Shown here piece after piece: positions 1 to 12,821 of a stretch of DNA of 64,000 bases. This DNA comes from Diphasiastrum complanatum (lineage: Eukaryota; Streptophyta; Lycopodiopsida; Lycopodiales; Lycopodiaceae). The stretch covers positions 49,732,841 through 49,796,840 of the forward strand of contig CM055095.1 in NCBI GenBank assembly GCA_029204225.1. Reading direction: 5' to 3'. Position numbers and translations under genes: made by a program. The notes under the pieces were generated by a model, which saw only the letters and a list, made by a program, of their open reading frames with translations, did no database searches and was not told where the DNA came from. How positions within the stretch are numbered: the first letter of the stretch is position 1; the number at the start of each line of letters is the position of its first letter.

Positions 1-1438
1 GTTATGCAAGTAGAGTTTGATGCATTAATGGAAAATCAAACTTGGAAACTTGTTGATTTACCTTATGGAAAGAAGCCTCTTGTAAATGGATATATAGATT
101 GAAATATAATCAAGATGGTTCCATTCACAAGTACAAAGCTAGACTTGTAGCAAAAGGTTTTTTGCAAGTCAAAGGCATAGATTATGATGAAACCTTTGCA
201 CCTGTTGCAAAGCTTGTGAACATTAGATTAATCATATGTCTTGCAACTTCTTTCAAATGGGAGCTTTTCCAACTTGATGTGACAAATGCCTTTTTGAATG
301 GATTCTTGGAAGAGGAAATCTACATGTGCCAACCCGAGGGCTTCATCAAAGATGGAGAAGAAGACAAGGTGTGTCTCTTGAAGAAGAGTCTTTATGGACT
401 CAAGCAAGCACCAAGAGCATGGTACTCTAGGTTACATTCCTATCTTATTTCCATTGGATTTGTTGTGAGTTATTATGAACCATCATTGTACTACAAATGT
501 AATGATGGAAAGCTCATTATCTTAGTTTTATATGTTGATGACATTATACTCACAAGAAATGATCTAGATGGCATCAAGAATGTAAAAGTTTCCTTGTCTA
601 GTGAATTTAAGATGGTAGATCTAGGACTTCTTAAAGTTGTACTCGGAATAGAAGTCATAGTGATTTTACCTTCATATGTCAATCTAAGTATGCTAGATCA
701 ATCTTAGCAAGATTTGGCATGATTGATTGTAAAGGAGCTGAAACTCCTATGGAACTAGGTGTAAAAGTTTCTAAGGAAAGTGATGAAGCATCCTTTGAGG
801 ACATCACTACCTATAGAATGCTTATTGGTTCCTTGATATACTTAACCATCACTAGACCAGATCTTAGTTTTTGTGTTGGCAAGTTGAGTCAATACATGGA
901 AAGTCCATTAATATGTCATTGGAAAGGAGCAAAAAGGGTGTTAAGGTACATCTCGGGTACAAAAGACATTGGCATAGTTTATGAAAGGGCTAATATTTGT
1001 TTGAGAGCATATTCGGACTCAAGTTTTGCAGGTGACAAGATGGATAGAAGATCCATAAGTGCATTTGCTACATTCTTATGTGGAGGAGCTATATCTTGGC
1101 TTTTCAAAAAGCAAGATACCATCTCTCTTTCATCAACAGAATCCGAATATAAAGCTATGACAACAACAACAAAGGAGGTTCTTTGGCTTAAAAGGCTTTT
1201 GAAGGAGCTGCGTGTGATCAAGGATGAAGACATTCCATGCATATATTGTGATAATCAAGCAGCTCAACAACTTGCAAACAATCCAGTCTTCCATGCTCGA
1301 ACAAAGCACATCGAGATTGCACATCATTTCATGAGGGAGAAAGTGCAAGCACAGGAGATCAAGCTTATTCATGTTTCATCATCAGATTGCATTGCTGATA
1401 TACTCACCAAGGCATTGCCTAAAGATCCATTCATATAA
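1..1438 (+). pseudogene. Copia element C1: reverse transcriptase and RNase H end of pol (broken)
   Basis: This is the C-terminal part of a Ty1/copia polyprotein, which copies element RNA into DNA inside virus-like particles. The open pieces are about 4-93, 99-707 and 719-1438, so there are frame breaks near 90 and 660-710. Visible RT motifs are [40 protein letters not shown] and the catalytic YVDD at 531-542. RNase H follows with AYSDSSFAGD, SLSSTESEY and CDNQAA, and the protein ends LTKALPKD before the stop at 1436-1438. Gag, protease and integrase lie outside the window. The nearest relative in the window is C3 at 58.9-63.0 kb. An LTR starts 65 bp downstream, as expected for copia. Confidence 0.93.
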
Positions 1439-1967
1439 TTAAGATTGGCTCTTGGAGTTATAGATAGATCTATAGATTTACCAAGCTAGATCTTTGAGGA
1501 GTGTGAAAAATGCAAAAAATAGGCTTGGTAGAGGCCAAAAATCTTGTATATAGGATAGAAACACATGTGTGGAGCCTGTTCCCACGTGTGAAACTAGTGT
1601 ACTTTTCATGTACCATAATCATATATGTGTACATATGATTTAATTCAAGTTCTAGTGGCTAAAATGGCCAAAAACTAGTTTTCTAGAGATATAACACGAC
1701 ACCAATCTAATGTTTGCATGAGCCAAATATTTTGAATAGGTGTCACATCCCATGTGTAGAGGACAACTCACACGTGTGGAAATAGCTGAAGTAGGCGAGT
1801 TTTTGCTTCTAGAAGATTTCCATGAAGATCTCCATATAGTAGGAAAATAAACCAAGAATGCCCAAAATGGAAAGTTTTGATCCAACCGTCAAATTGCATG
1901 ATGGTGACAAGGCATCCTCACACGTGTGAGATCTGATGCATGATCAGTACCTCGAGCTCCAAAAGTG

Positions 1968-1975
1968 TATATATA
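1968..1975 (+). promoter_or_regulatory. LTR TATA box
   Basis: TATATATA lies about 460 bp into the LTR and is the likely core promoter for element RNA. A similar TATATATAG lies at the left edge of the related LTR fragment at 7487. Confidence 0.55.
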
Positions 1976-2157
1976 GAGGCTTATTTGGCCATAATCAATG
2001 TGAGACACCAATCTTGGTTTTGGAAGCAATTTTGAGTGATTCTCTCCATTTGTCTACATTTGTTTTGATTGTTTTGTGGTCTATCAATGTGTACTTGATT
2101 TTTAGGTTGGAGTCCGTACTTAGACAGTGTTTCACACGTGTGAAGCTGGGAAGAAAA

Positions 2158-2302
<145 letters not shown>

Positions 2303-2634
2303 TCATCTCATTTCATGCTTATACATGAATTCTCTTGGGTTCATCTATCCATTGGTGCACAAAATTTGTGATATCTTGCAATCTTGTGTGTAGAATGCTC
2401 ATATTATGCTATATTCGGATCCACACGTGTGAAATACAATAGCTCACTATTTTTGTGCGGAAAGCAATTTCATTTTTTCATATGTTTGATGTTTGATCAA
2501 TATCTTGCTGATTTTGCATCTCTTTCATTAAGTGGATGTTGATTTTCTATGGTGCAAGTGTTGGAGATTGTGTTGTCTTTCTAAACCAAAGATCAAGAGA
2601 ATAAATTGGATCTTAATGATTCTTATTTTTCACA

Positions 2635-2649
2635 TGGTATTAGAGCTTG
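2635..2649 (+). other. Primer-binding site of C2
   Basis: TGGTATTAGAGCTTG directly follows the LTR and matches the usual plant copia primer-binding site for initiator methionine tRNA (TGGTATCAGAGC) with one change. Confidence 0.8.
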
Positions 2650-3239
2650 TGTTGCAGGTTATGAAAGGATCAACCACGTCTATCAAGGATTTGGCCAAGT
2701 TTCTATCTCTAGAATGCTAGAATAGTTTCTACTCAAAAATCAAGGAATTTGCATATGTAGAATTGATCTTTTGTAGGTCAAAACTCAATTTAGGTTTATG
2801 AACTTGAAGAGTTTTGATTTCACAAGTGGCTTACTGGAATTGGCCAATATTTGATGCATTAGGAAAGCTTCAATTGAGGCTACAAAATTCTGTATCAAGT
2901 TTTAGGCAATTGCATATAGAATTTGAAATATTCAATTTTTTGTGATTTTGTCAAAATCCTATTTTTGATTGGATCTCTATTTTTTGATGTTTTTGGAGTT
3001 CAATAGAGTGTCTTTCAATCTTAGAGATTGGAAAGATTCATTAGATTGTGGTAGATCATAGGTTGATCAAGATTTCTACATTCTATGTGTTGATTTGCTA
3101 GTTATAAGTGCAAGAAGAGAATAGAGAGGTTCCATATCTTTGTGATTTCTTTTTGGAAACATTTGTTGTTATTCAAAAGACTGCTTTGTGCATTGGAACA
3201 AGTTTGAAAAGATCAAGTCATTGCAATTGGCTACATCAA

Positions 3240-3957
3240 GTGGATTCATGCAATGATAGGCTTACCTCAAGCAACTACTCTACATGGAAGGTGAGAATGG
3301 AGTCACTTTTTGAAATGCATGAATTGATGGATATTGTTGTGGGGTTCAACAAGATCAAGTGAGATATGACAAGAGAGCTAAGAAAGCTCTACATGTGATC
3401 AAAATGAATATTGCCAATGAGCTACTCAAGGAGATTGGTAAGTGCAATTCATCTCGAGAGGCTTGGAAAGATTTGAAGAAGCTTTATGAATCCAAGTCTA
3501 CTTCTAGAGTGTTGACTCTAAGAAAACAAATCTTTCAAAGCATACAAAAGAAAGAAGAGAGTCCTGATACTTTTATTTTGAGACTAAAGGTTTTAAGTGA
3601 TGAGTTAGCTTGCATTGATGAGAGCATTAAGGAAGGAGAGGTTGTTCAAGTTATTCTTAATGGTTTGTTGGATGCTCATGCTAACATTATACAAAGTCTT
3701 GCTATTCCAAAAAATTTCCAAGTTTGATGGATCTTCAAGATATCTTGATCAATGAGGAATATAGGCTTCAAAAAAGAGGTGGATCTACATCGACATCTCA
3801 AGATGTGAAGAGGCTATTTTCATCTCGAGCAAAAGCAAGGGCAAGTGGTCTAAAGGACAAGATCATTGTGAGTCTTCTTCTTTTGGTAAGAAGAAAGATA
3901 GGTCTAAGTTGAATGCTTCTATTGTGGCATGAAGGGGCATTTTGCAAGTGATTGCTA
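3240..3957 (+). pseudogene. C2 copia gag (broken)
   Basis: This is copia capsid protein. The N-terminal part (LTSSNYSTWKVRMESLF near 3260-3320) is the usual Asn-Tyr-x-x-Trp gag start. A stop falls near 3360, where about ten residues present in C4 are missing. The middle part (3359-3727) carries KKLYESKSTSR and a long helical stretch, and it ends at a stop. A zinc knuckle CFYCGMKGHFASDC is encoded at 3914-3955, in a different frame from the 3724-3912 piece. At least three frame breaks make it non-functional. C4's gag at 10.6-11.4 kb is a close sister. Confidence 0.9.
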
Positions 3958-5935
3958 TAAAAAGAAGAGAGATCAAGGAGACAAGCAAGGTAATCTAACT
4001 CTTGATGAGGATGGTGTTGATCTCCAAAACACAAATGATGATGCTTTTGTGATATCTTCATGTTTGAGTCCTATTGTTCGAGATATTGATCCATGGTGGA
4101 TTGATAGTGGAGCAAGCTCACACATGACTTTTCACAAAGGATATTTCACTTATTTGTTGACATATGGAGATGACAAGAGGGTGATCTACACGGCCAATGA
4201 TGGTGAGTGTGCAATCCAAAGGGATTGGCACAATTCCTATTTCTCTCTCTACAAATAGGAATGTTCATTTGAAAGATGTTTTGTTCATACCTACTACTAC
4301 TAAGAATCTACCTAGTGTGAGTCAATTGCTAAGCAAATGTCTTAAAGTGGAGGTTTATGGAGATGCTTGTATGATCAAAAGAAAGGATGTCTTGATTGCA
4401 AAAGGTAAAAGACAAGGGAAGTTATTGCTAACCAAGTTGAATGTGTGGCAAGTGAGCAAACATCCGAGGTTTGCCATAAGAGGATGGGACATCTCAACTT
4501 CAAAGCATTGGAGGTAATGGCTAAATGGCTAGAAAGCAAGTTGTGATTGGTCTTCCAAGTTCCTTAACTAGCATCAATCATGTTTGTGAGTCTTGTGCTT
4601 TTTCAAAGTCACATAGACTACCTTATACTAGATCTACAAAGCCTTTTCAATCTGTACATTTAGATATTCATGGAATGAGCAATAATGGAGCTAAGATGTA
4701 TGTAACTTTTATTGATGATTTTAGTAGATATTGTTGGATCTATCTACTAAAGAGAAAAGATGAAGTGTATGATGTCTTTGTGAAGTTAAAGAATGCAAGG
4801 GAGAACTAACTTTCCACAAGGGTCAAGTGCTTGAGGAGTGACGATGGTGGTGATTATATCTCAACCAGGTTCAAGGCCTTTTGTGATGAGCATGGGATCA
4901 AGAGAGAGTACACAACTCCAAGGACACCACAACAAAATGGAGTGGCCGAGAGGAAGAATAGGACTTTATGTGAAAGTGGCAAATCCATGAGGTTAGGAGC
5001 TAATCTTCCAAAACCATTTTGGGATCAAGCTTTGTTGTGTGCTAACTTTTTGTGCAATAGGTGGCTATATTGGATGGAAGAACACCTTTTGAAATGCTAT
5101 TCAAGAGGAGGCCGAGTGTCAAGTTTTTTAGAGCTTTTGAATGCCTTTGCTATGTCAACATAACTCCTGATGATAGGACAAAGGAGGATCCATCTTCAAG
5201 AAAAGGTATATTTGTTGGATATAGTGAGGTGAGTAAAGCCTACAAGGTTTATATTCCTACTACTAATAAGGTGATTATTGGTAGAGACGTCATTTTTGAT
5301 GAGGGAAACATTCCAAAAGTGTCTTCAAGTAAAGATGATGTGGATGGATCCAAAAATCTTGATGTTGATGTTATGGATCCTACTTTAGATGGTGATGATG
5401 AAGGAACTTCATATAATCAAAAGCCAAGGAAAGCATCAAGGGAAAGACAAACACATTTAAGAATCACATATGATGAGAAAGGTAAGCAAGTGGTTGCTGG
5501 AACAAACTTTGTTGTCCTAACCTCTTTTGATGAACCTACATGTGTAGATGAAGCAAGGAACAAAGAGGAGTGGATCCAAGGAATGGATCTTGAGTATCAA
5601 GCTCTTATGAATAATGAAACATGGAGATTGGTGGAGTTACCTAAGGACAAGGAAGCTATTGGATGCAAATGAATCTTCAAAGTGAAGACTAACCAAGGTG
5701 GATCTATCAATAAGCATAAGGCAAGGTTGGTGGCCAAGGGATATGCACAAAAACAAGGTATTGACTATGATGAGACCTTTGCACCCGTGGCAAAGATGAT
5801 AAGCATTCGGGTCATCATATATCTTGCTACTCTTTTATGGATGGGATCTATGGCAATTGGACATTACAGATGCATTTTTGAATGGTGATATTGAGGAGGA
5901 AGTGTACATGGAGTAACCCCAGAGCTTCAACTTTG
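3958..5935 (+). pseudogene. C2 copia protease, integrase and start of reverse transcriptase (broken)
   Basis: The protease active site WWIDSGASSHM starts at 4094. Integrase follows in pieces (4440-5170): a HKRMGH ... CESCAFSKSH zinc-binding region, then the core with HLDIHG, RSDDGGDY (DNGGEY expected) and PQQNGVAERKNR, giving the D-D-E acids. The integrase tail runs into 5061-5672 (FECLCYVNI, KGIFVGYSE). RT begins at about 5560 but has TGA where tryptophan is expected at 5671-5673 (CK*IFKVK), and the element stops near 5935 at the antisense C6 insertion. RT catalytic motifs and RNase H are missing. Many frameshifts separate the pieces. C2 belongs to a different copia lineage from C1 and C3. 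Confidence 0.9.
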
Positions 5936-6555
5936 TTGAGGCTCTCTATTGGTGTACAAGGTGTGAGAGTCGATAGTCGAGGAACTGGAGGCTTCATTCT
6001 TTTGAGTGTCTTCTTGCAACAACATTGCAATGACTCTTGAAAGATTCAGATCTAGGTGTGTCATGATGATCATCACCCAATTGTCGTATGAGCTTGGCAA
6101 GCTTGATAACAATGTTATTACTGCGTCTTGATCATCAATGATAGATCCGACAGTGTCCATTTGGTTTAGTGAGTTCTTGAACTGGTTGATGTGATTCTAC
6201 AGAGAATCACCATTTGCCATCTTGAGAGAGTAAAATTTATTCCTGAGATGTAGCTTGGAGGCTATATCTCGCAGTTCGTATAATGTTCTCAAGATGTTCC
6301 AAATTTCCTTGGATGTCTGAGCTTCAGACACATGGCCAATCTGAGTGTCTGAAATGTTGAAGATAATCAGTGCAAATGCTTTGTCATCCTTCAGCTTCCA
6401 TCGAAAGATTGCTACATCGGACTGGCCTCTACACCTATAACAATGGCGTACAACTCCTTAGCCATTAGCACAGTTCTCATCTTAAATTTCCACCGATGGT
6501 AATTGGCTCCATCAAGCTTGTCCATGATGGGACTGGCTTTTCCTTGGAAATCCAT
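5936..6555 (-). pseudogene. C6: antisense copia gag fragment
   Basis: Reading leftwards from an ATG at 6555, the protein starts MDFQGKASPIMDKLDGANY, then HRWKFKMR, the Asn-Tyr-x-x-Trp pattern of copia gag. Further on is a region with LLSSLPSSYDNW and LLQEDTQKNE, also typical of gag. There are several stops. It is cut off at about 5936, where it abuts the truncated C2 reverse transcriptase. This is a third copia lineage in the nest. Confidence 0.8.
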
Positions 6556-6787
6556 GTGGAACATTAGTCTAGGTGATAGTAGTAACTATCAGTGACTTAA
6601 GTATGAAAATCTAGTGCAAATTTATAGAACAAAAAAATAGTTACTCTACCGACTAGTAGAGTTTGGTCTGTGGGAAGCTTATCAGACTATAGAAATAGCT
6701 CTAACATAAAGTCGCTTAAGAAATCAGATGAATTTTGATATCAATGCTCTAAAGAATCAGAGAATAGTAAACATTGATTTGATACCA

Positions 6788-7486
6788 TGCTAGGAGAGGA
6801 CACAATCCGATGAATATCGGAACGTGCTCACCTTGGTGCGTGTGATAACTAAGTAGGCAACAGATGAGCACAAGACAGTAGCGAGCAAAATTGCCTGATC
6901 ACAAAGCTAATTACGATTTGTAAAAGTTATGAACTTATTTTTGACAGTCCATCTAAAGAAAAAATTGATGCATGAAAACACCTACAATGTCTGTCTCGTA
7001 GGATGAATTGCAAGATTCATCAATCACTTAACTATATACAATTTACATCTGTGCAAATGAAAGGTACAAGAGATGGTGTGAAGCTGTTGTGCCGTTTGGA
7101 GGAGATCGTGGGTAGCGATTGTCATTGTCAAGTTAGTTTGCACAGTGTAGAAAGTGAGCGTGAGGAGGCTCTACCATCAAATTTTATCAAGTTGCCATTG
7201 GTGTCGAGGCGAAGAATGCAACATTCTCGGGTTTTGCCTCTGGTGTCCGAAAAGGCCAAGTGAACAGTGTTTGTCGCATTTTTTTGCATCCTTTGTGAAA
7301 ATGCGATACTCTTCAAAAAGTCTTTGGGAATGTGAAAATGGGACTTTGTTGCAGATTTTGGCCTTTTCGGCTGTTGGAGTTTATTGTATTTCTACAGATT
7401 GAGCAACAATGCAAGTAAAAATGTAGCAACATGAATGGAAACAGATTAACATAGGATCTAGGAGAGTAGAGGAGATAAATCCAACA
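6788..7486 (-). repeat. C6 LTR (antisense, 5' LTR)
   Basis: On the minus strand this begins TGTTGGATTTATC at 7486 and ends CCTAGCA at 6788. TGGTATCAAATC follows at once as a primer-binding site, then about 230 bp of leader to the gag ATG at 6555. The length is about 699 bp. Open frames over it have no recognisable product. Confidence 0.7.
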
Positions 7487-7522
7487 CTGCTATATATAGT
7501 TATACACACGTGGGAAGAGAAA

Positions 7523-7617
<95 letters not shown>

Positions 7618-7939
7618 CATACTTATACATGAGTTCTCTTGGGTTCATCTATCCATTGGTGCACTATATTCGTGATATCTTGCAATCTTGTGTGTAGAAT
7701 GCTCATATTATGCTATATTCAGATTCACATGTGTGAAATATAGTAGCTTATTGTTTTTGTACGGACAACAACTTCATTTTGTCATATGTTTGATGTTTGA
7801 TCAATATCTTGTTGAGTTTGCATCTCTTTGATTAAGTGGATGTTGATTTTCTATGTTGCAAATGTTGGAGATTGTCTTGTCTTTCTAAACCAAAGATCAA
7901 GAGAATAGATTGGATCTTAATTATTCATATTTTTTCACA
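7487..7939 (+). repeat. C2-type LTR, 3' part
   Basis: This matches the last part of the 1504-2634 LTR: TATATATAG, a cut-down CACACGTG region, a CT tract (7525-7613), then the same sequence around TTCTCTTGGGTTCATCTATC through to ...TTTTTTCACA at 7939. It lacks the LTR's upstream third. It is probably C2's 3' LTR, truncated where C6 joins. Confidence 0.75.
7525..7613 (+). repeat. (CT)n microsatellite
   Basis: An uninterrupted CT tract of about 89 bp at the position equivalent to 2162-2299 in the sister LTR. Confidence 0.95.
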
Positions 7940-9399
7940 AATAGTACCAAATTTGGTAGTCTGTAGTACCGAAAACCAAAAAGTACCAAAATGCAAAAAA
8001 TCTATGCTGTAACAACAAATGACACACGACAGAAAATCTATGTCTTAACGACACAAAATCTATGCTTTTTTGACCCAAATCTATACATCACAGTACAATC
8101 TTGGTGAGTCTTCTTTATCGAGATTTAACTAAGACCACAACCAATAGTACCAATTTTGGTATTTCAGTAGAACAAATAAGTACCTTGAACACAAAGAATC
8201 TAGAACGAAGAACAAAAAATCCTGGAGTACCACAAACAAAAAAGTACCAACAACTCACAAAATTTTGGTACTCCAGGAGAACAAAAAGTACCAAGAACTC
8301 ACAAAGAATGAAAGTGACAAAGAAAGCATGAAGAGTGTTAGTCAGAATTTCCGAACCATATGGTTGTATCATATTTCAAAATGTCACCACAATGCTCCCT
8401 CCCAATAGCATGGCCTTCCTTGTGGATGTTTCAAGTCCAACAAAGAACCGGTTATGATACCATGCCTTCAATAGGGAAAAACCAAGAGCTATACCCCTTC
8501 CTAGAATTGAGAATGTTGACTATCTTTAACTCCACCAAAAACTCTCTCTCTTTCTCTCTCTCAAACAACTTGCACAGAAACTAACATTGCTGAATTAATT
8601 TTTTCTATTGAATTTCCATATATCCTAAACATGGGAATAAAAGGCACACAAATTGTGCTAATAAACACACATATTCAGCTTAATAGTACAAAAATGGCAC
8701 TATGCACACATACAATACTACCAAAGTCAAAGCAAAATAATACCAAATATGTTAGATCTAAGCTCTCAAATTAAGGGAACAACCAAAAGTACCAATATGT
8801 ACTTTCATAGTACCCAAAAACACCAAGAACTCACATGATCAATGTGTTAAAAAATATCAATAGTTTCTACGTATTAGTTAAAACTTGTAAAACCAATAAT
8901 TGCTAAAGTAGGATGAATCAGTTTAGACTGTCTATTATACCAAAATTGAAGAATAGAGTACCAAAGCTGGTACAGTATAAATCTAGGGTACTCCAAGTGT
9001 AAGGACCACCAAGTGAAGATCCGACTTGATCTTGTTGCATGCAACCAAAAGGACACTTGTGGAGCCAAACCGCCCAACATGAAATGGATAGTCAATACCC
9101 TAACCAATTCACCCCCAAGCCATGGTGAATATTTGAATGCAAGAGAGGAGGGAATCCTGGCTTCATGAATAAGAAAATCCAATATAGAGATGGGTGAGTT
9201 TCCATAGTATATATAATCTCCTTTGAGGAGATAATATTTCTCTTAGGATTCAACACAACCCATATATAAGCAATCGACCTCTTATTCTTGCATTATAGCA
9301 GTCAAACACCATGTGCTCCTATGTCCAATTATGGGTCTGGGCCCTCATGAGATTATTAACTGTATAATCGGCCAAGCTCGGAATGATGAGGCATAACTG
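7940..9399. other. No gene; dispersed AGTACCAA-like motif
   Basis: I see no supported coding region. From about 7942 to 9000 the words AGTACCAA, AGTACC or their complements recur roughly 14 times, mostly at irregular spacing (for example near 7942, 7979, 8146, 8240, 8284, 8790, 8957). The stretch from 9200 to 9399 is plain AT-rich DNA. Confidence 0.6.
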
Positions 9400-10043
9400 T
9401 GAAAGATTCAACTAGTTTCATCACATTTTGCAATATTTCCATATTTGCATATTGAGGCCAAAACTTGTTTTAGACTTAAACGTTGACTTTTCAAAGTTCA
9501 TTAGTCTAAATTTCATTTGAATAAACACTTTTTGAAAGTGTGGGAAAGCTAGAATGCGCGTTTGAGTAGATTCAATTTGAATAGTTGGGTAAATTGAATC
9601 TAGACCCAAAATTAGTAGAGTTAGCATTTTGGAGGGAAAGCCAAGTGGCCAAATAGGGTTTGGACCTGCTATAAAAGGATGTAACTCGTGGAGATAGCTA
9701 TCTTCTCTCTTCTCTATCTCATTTCATGCTTATACATGGTTCTCTTGGGTTCTACTATCCATTGGTGCACTATCTTGGTAATTGCTTGCAATTCTATGTG
9801 TAGAATGATCTATATTTGTTATTTTTGGATCCACACATGTGAAATACAATAGCTTGTTGGTTTTGAAAATAACAACAATACTTTTTCATTTCATTCAAGT
9901 TTGATCAAGTTCTATTGGTGTTTGCATCTCATTTTCTGTGTAGATGCTGATTTTTCTACATTGGTGAGATTGGTAGTGTATTTCTCTTTCTAACCAAAGA
10001 TCATTCAAGTAGATTGGATCTTAAGGATCTGAAATCTTACACA
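9400..10043 (+). repeat. C4 copia 5' LTR
   Basis: It starts TGAAAGATTCAAC and ends ...TCTTACACA before a perfect primer-binding site. A TATAAAAG box lies at 9670-9677. The part from about 9720 on is clearly related to the C2-type LTRs (TTCATGCTTATACATG, CCATTGGTGCAC, GTGAAATACAATAGC). The start is less certain than the end. Confidence 0.72.
9670..9677 (+). promoter_or_regulatory. LTR TATA box (C4)
   Basis: TATAAAAG lies about 270 bp into the LTR, in the normal place for the U3/R boundary. Confidence 0.6.
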
Positions 10044-10060
10044 TGGTATCAGAGCTTGTG
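10044..10060 (+). other. Primer-binding site of C4
   Basis: TGGTATCAGAGCTTGTG is the canonical plant copia primer-binding site (initiator methionine tRNA). Confidence 0.88.
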
Positions 10061-10643
10061 TTTCAGGTTATGAAGGAGGAAATCAGATCTATCAATGATT
10101 TGATGAAGATATCAAGTCTAGAGCATGCTAGAGAGGATTCTACATCAAAATCGAGTTTTTTGCTTTTGTAGATTGGATTTTTTGTAGATCAAAACACTAA
10201 ATAGGTCAATATACTTGTTCAATTCCGACTTTTGAATTCACATACTGGATTTGGCCGATTTTTGGATCATTGGATCAGCCTAAGTGGTGGCTTATAGATT
10301 GCATATCAAATTTTCAGCATTTGCATGTAGATTTGGAATAGTCAATTTTTTGTGATTTTGTCAAAACCCTAATTTTGATTGGATCTCTAGATAGTGAGGT
10401 TGTTGGACCTCATTTGAGTGTGTTTCAATCTTAGGAAGTGGCAAAAGTTATTAGATTGAGGATAGATCATAGGTTGATCAAGATTCCGTGATTCTATGTG
10501 TTGATTTGCTTGGATAAATGCTAGAAGAGAATTTGTGAGATAGTTTCAAATCTTGGTGATTTCTTTTGAAAGCATTTGTTGTTGTTCAAAGGAGTGCTTT
10601 GTGCATTGAAGCAGATTGAAAGAGAATATCAGGTCATTTCTAC

Positions 10644-11362
10644 ATGGAAACCTCAATGGGAGTCATGTTGGAAGCCAATGATAGGCTTACCTCAAGTAAC
10701 TATTCATTGTGGAAAGTGAGGATGGATCACTTCTTGAGATGAATGATGTTTTGGATATTGTTGTAGGTTTGGAGGAGAGACCAGCAACACAACAAGATCA
10801 AGTGAGGTATGACAAGAGGGCCAAGAAGGCTCTACACATGATAAAGATGAATGTTACCAATGAACCTCGCAAGGAAGTTGGTAAGTGCACATCATCTTTG
10901 GAAGCTTGGAATTCATTGAAGAAGCTTTATGAATCCAAGTCTACTTCTAGAACATTGACTCTAAGAAAGCAAATCTTTTCTTGTTTGCAAAAGAATGAAG
11001 AAAGTCCAAGTACTTTTGTTTTGAGAATGAAAGCATTGAATGATGAGTTACTTGCATAGATGAAAAATTAAGGAAGGAGAGCTTATTCAAGTGATTCTCT
11101 ACATCGAGACTTCAAGAGGATGCTATGTTCACAAAGGGCAAATTCAAGGGCAAAACCAAAAGTAAGTGGTCTAAAGGGCAAGATCAAGTGGATGCTTCTT
11201 CAAGTGGCAAAAAGAAGGATAGATCAAAGCTCAAGTGCTTCTATTGTGGCATCAAAGGACACTTTGCAAGTGAGTGCTACAAGAAGAAGAGAGATCAAGG
11301 AGACAAGCAATGTAATCTTACTCTTGATGAGGATGGTTTGGATGTTTGTGATGCCACAAAAA
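10644..11362 (+). pseudogene. C4 copia gag with zinc knuckle (broken)
   Basis: The ATG at 10644 opens a copia gag (LEANDRLTSSNYSLWKVRM). A frameshift follows near 10730, and the frame recovers as LEMNDVLDIVVGLEERPATQ to 11059. A stop and an internal deletion relative to C2 come next. The last piece (11125-11362) has a lysine-rich stretch and the knuckle CFYCGIKGHFASEC, then LTLDEDGLDV. The element is cut at 11362 by the LTR of gypsy element D. Protease and everything after it are absent. Confidence 0.9.
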
Positions 11363-12609
11363 TGTTAAATATTGAATATCAACATAAATATGGCATGATA
11401 TACTCGAAAATGAAGATATGAGCTGGATAAAATCATGAAGAGGCCTAAGTCATTTTTTGGGAATATATCTTCTAAGTACTTGCCTTGTAATTAAGGGCAA
11501 GGCCTTTTAAAAGAAAAGACATTGTCTTGGACAGCCTTAACTAGGTTGTCCATACGAAATGACTAGATATGAAAAGACATGATAAACTACAGTAACTTTA
11601 ACTCATAGTTAAGTATACCTCCTATGGTATAGGTGAACGTATTTCAATCTAATTGTTAACTAGACCCTTTCGGGGAGTGACACACCTGTTGTTTTAGAGG
11701 TGTGTTTGTTCGTCCCGTAGAACATATATTGATCTCGCACTTCAGTCTCAATCATCAAGAGAGAAGAGTTTATGCTAAAGTAAGAGATTGAAGAAGTGAA
11801 TAGAGTTCTATGAGTTATTCTCTCTTATCTCTGTTCTCCGCATTGCTGAGTGTGAGTGATCTGGAGTCTGCTAACAATCTCTAACGCATTTCATGAATTT
11901 TTCTCTGATCAGACAGACGCTTTTGTGCATTACAATCGTTTGCTATGTTTTCGTAAAACATGCTCTAAAGAACTGTCTTTAAACCATCTTATTCGTCTTT
12001 TGCGAATACTTTCTTTTCGGCACTCAAATAACGACTATCTTTGGTACAGTCTAGCACGATCATTGAATAAAGCTGTATGTATACATATGAGATGACAGTC
12101 CCTGTCTGAAGAATTAAGTCTCTGATTTGTCTTCCTGATTGGCATTGACATAAGTTTCCAACGTATTCTAAAACTCTTCGTGTTCTTTAACCATTAAGTT
12201 GGACTTTAGTTGTTGAGGACTTTTGTCTAAAAATGAATAGTTCGCAAACACGATTAATTAATTGTCTGCACAGTCATGAATACATCGAACAATTCTTGAT
12301 TCTCTGTTGACACCTTAATCAGCCAGAGTGTAGTATCGATGTACTACTCTGATAACATCTCATCTGTAGAATGCGCTTCATCCAATTTGATAGAGGCCAG
12401 ATTGTTGTTCTGAATTTATTAACACTACCCATTCCAAACATAAGTAATACTGGTTACTTTTTAATGTCTGTCGACAACCAGAATAACACTCAAAACCACT
12501 TGCCATAATTGTACCAAAAACATAACTTTCTAACGTTGTCCTCTGTGGGAACGACATTATTTACTATAAATTCTATATTAACCCTGTTGGTATAGTACGA
12601 CATATACCA
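11363..12609 (+). repeat. Gypsy element D, 5' LTR
   Basis: It begins TGTTAAATATTG inside the C4 gag, in an A-rich target, and ends ATATACCA six bases before a tRNA-Asp primer-binding site. The length is about 1.25 kb. It holds no coding sequence. The start is inferred from the break in C4 homology and the TG end. The 3' LTR was not found. Confidence 0.65.
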
Positions 12610-12614
12610 ATTTT

Positions 12615-12633
12615 TGGCACCGTTGCCGGGGAT
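12615..12633 (+). other. Primer-binding site of D (tRNA-Asp type)
   Basis: TGGCACCGTTGCCGGGGAT differs at one base from the complement of the 3' end of plant tRNA-Asp (TGGCGCCGTTGCCGGGGAT), the primer used by many plant Ty3/gypsy elements. Confidence 0.85.
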
Positions 12634-12821
12634 AGTTTAGGAAAGTTATATTTATCTGACAAATCCATTTCCATCTCTAGTGTATATCAGATAGAGAATC
12701 CAGATTAGAACGATACCATAAGCTCAGAGAGGAATTTTTATGAAGACAAAGTGAGAATACTAGTCGAAGAAATCTACACAAAATCATTGCCTAGTTACTT
12801 GAACTCCTAATTAGCTTTGGT

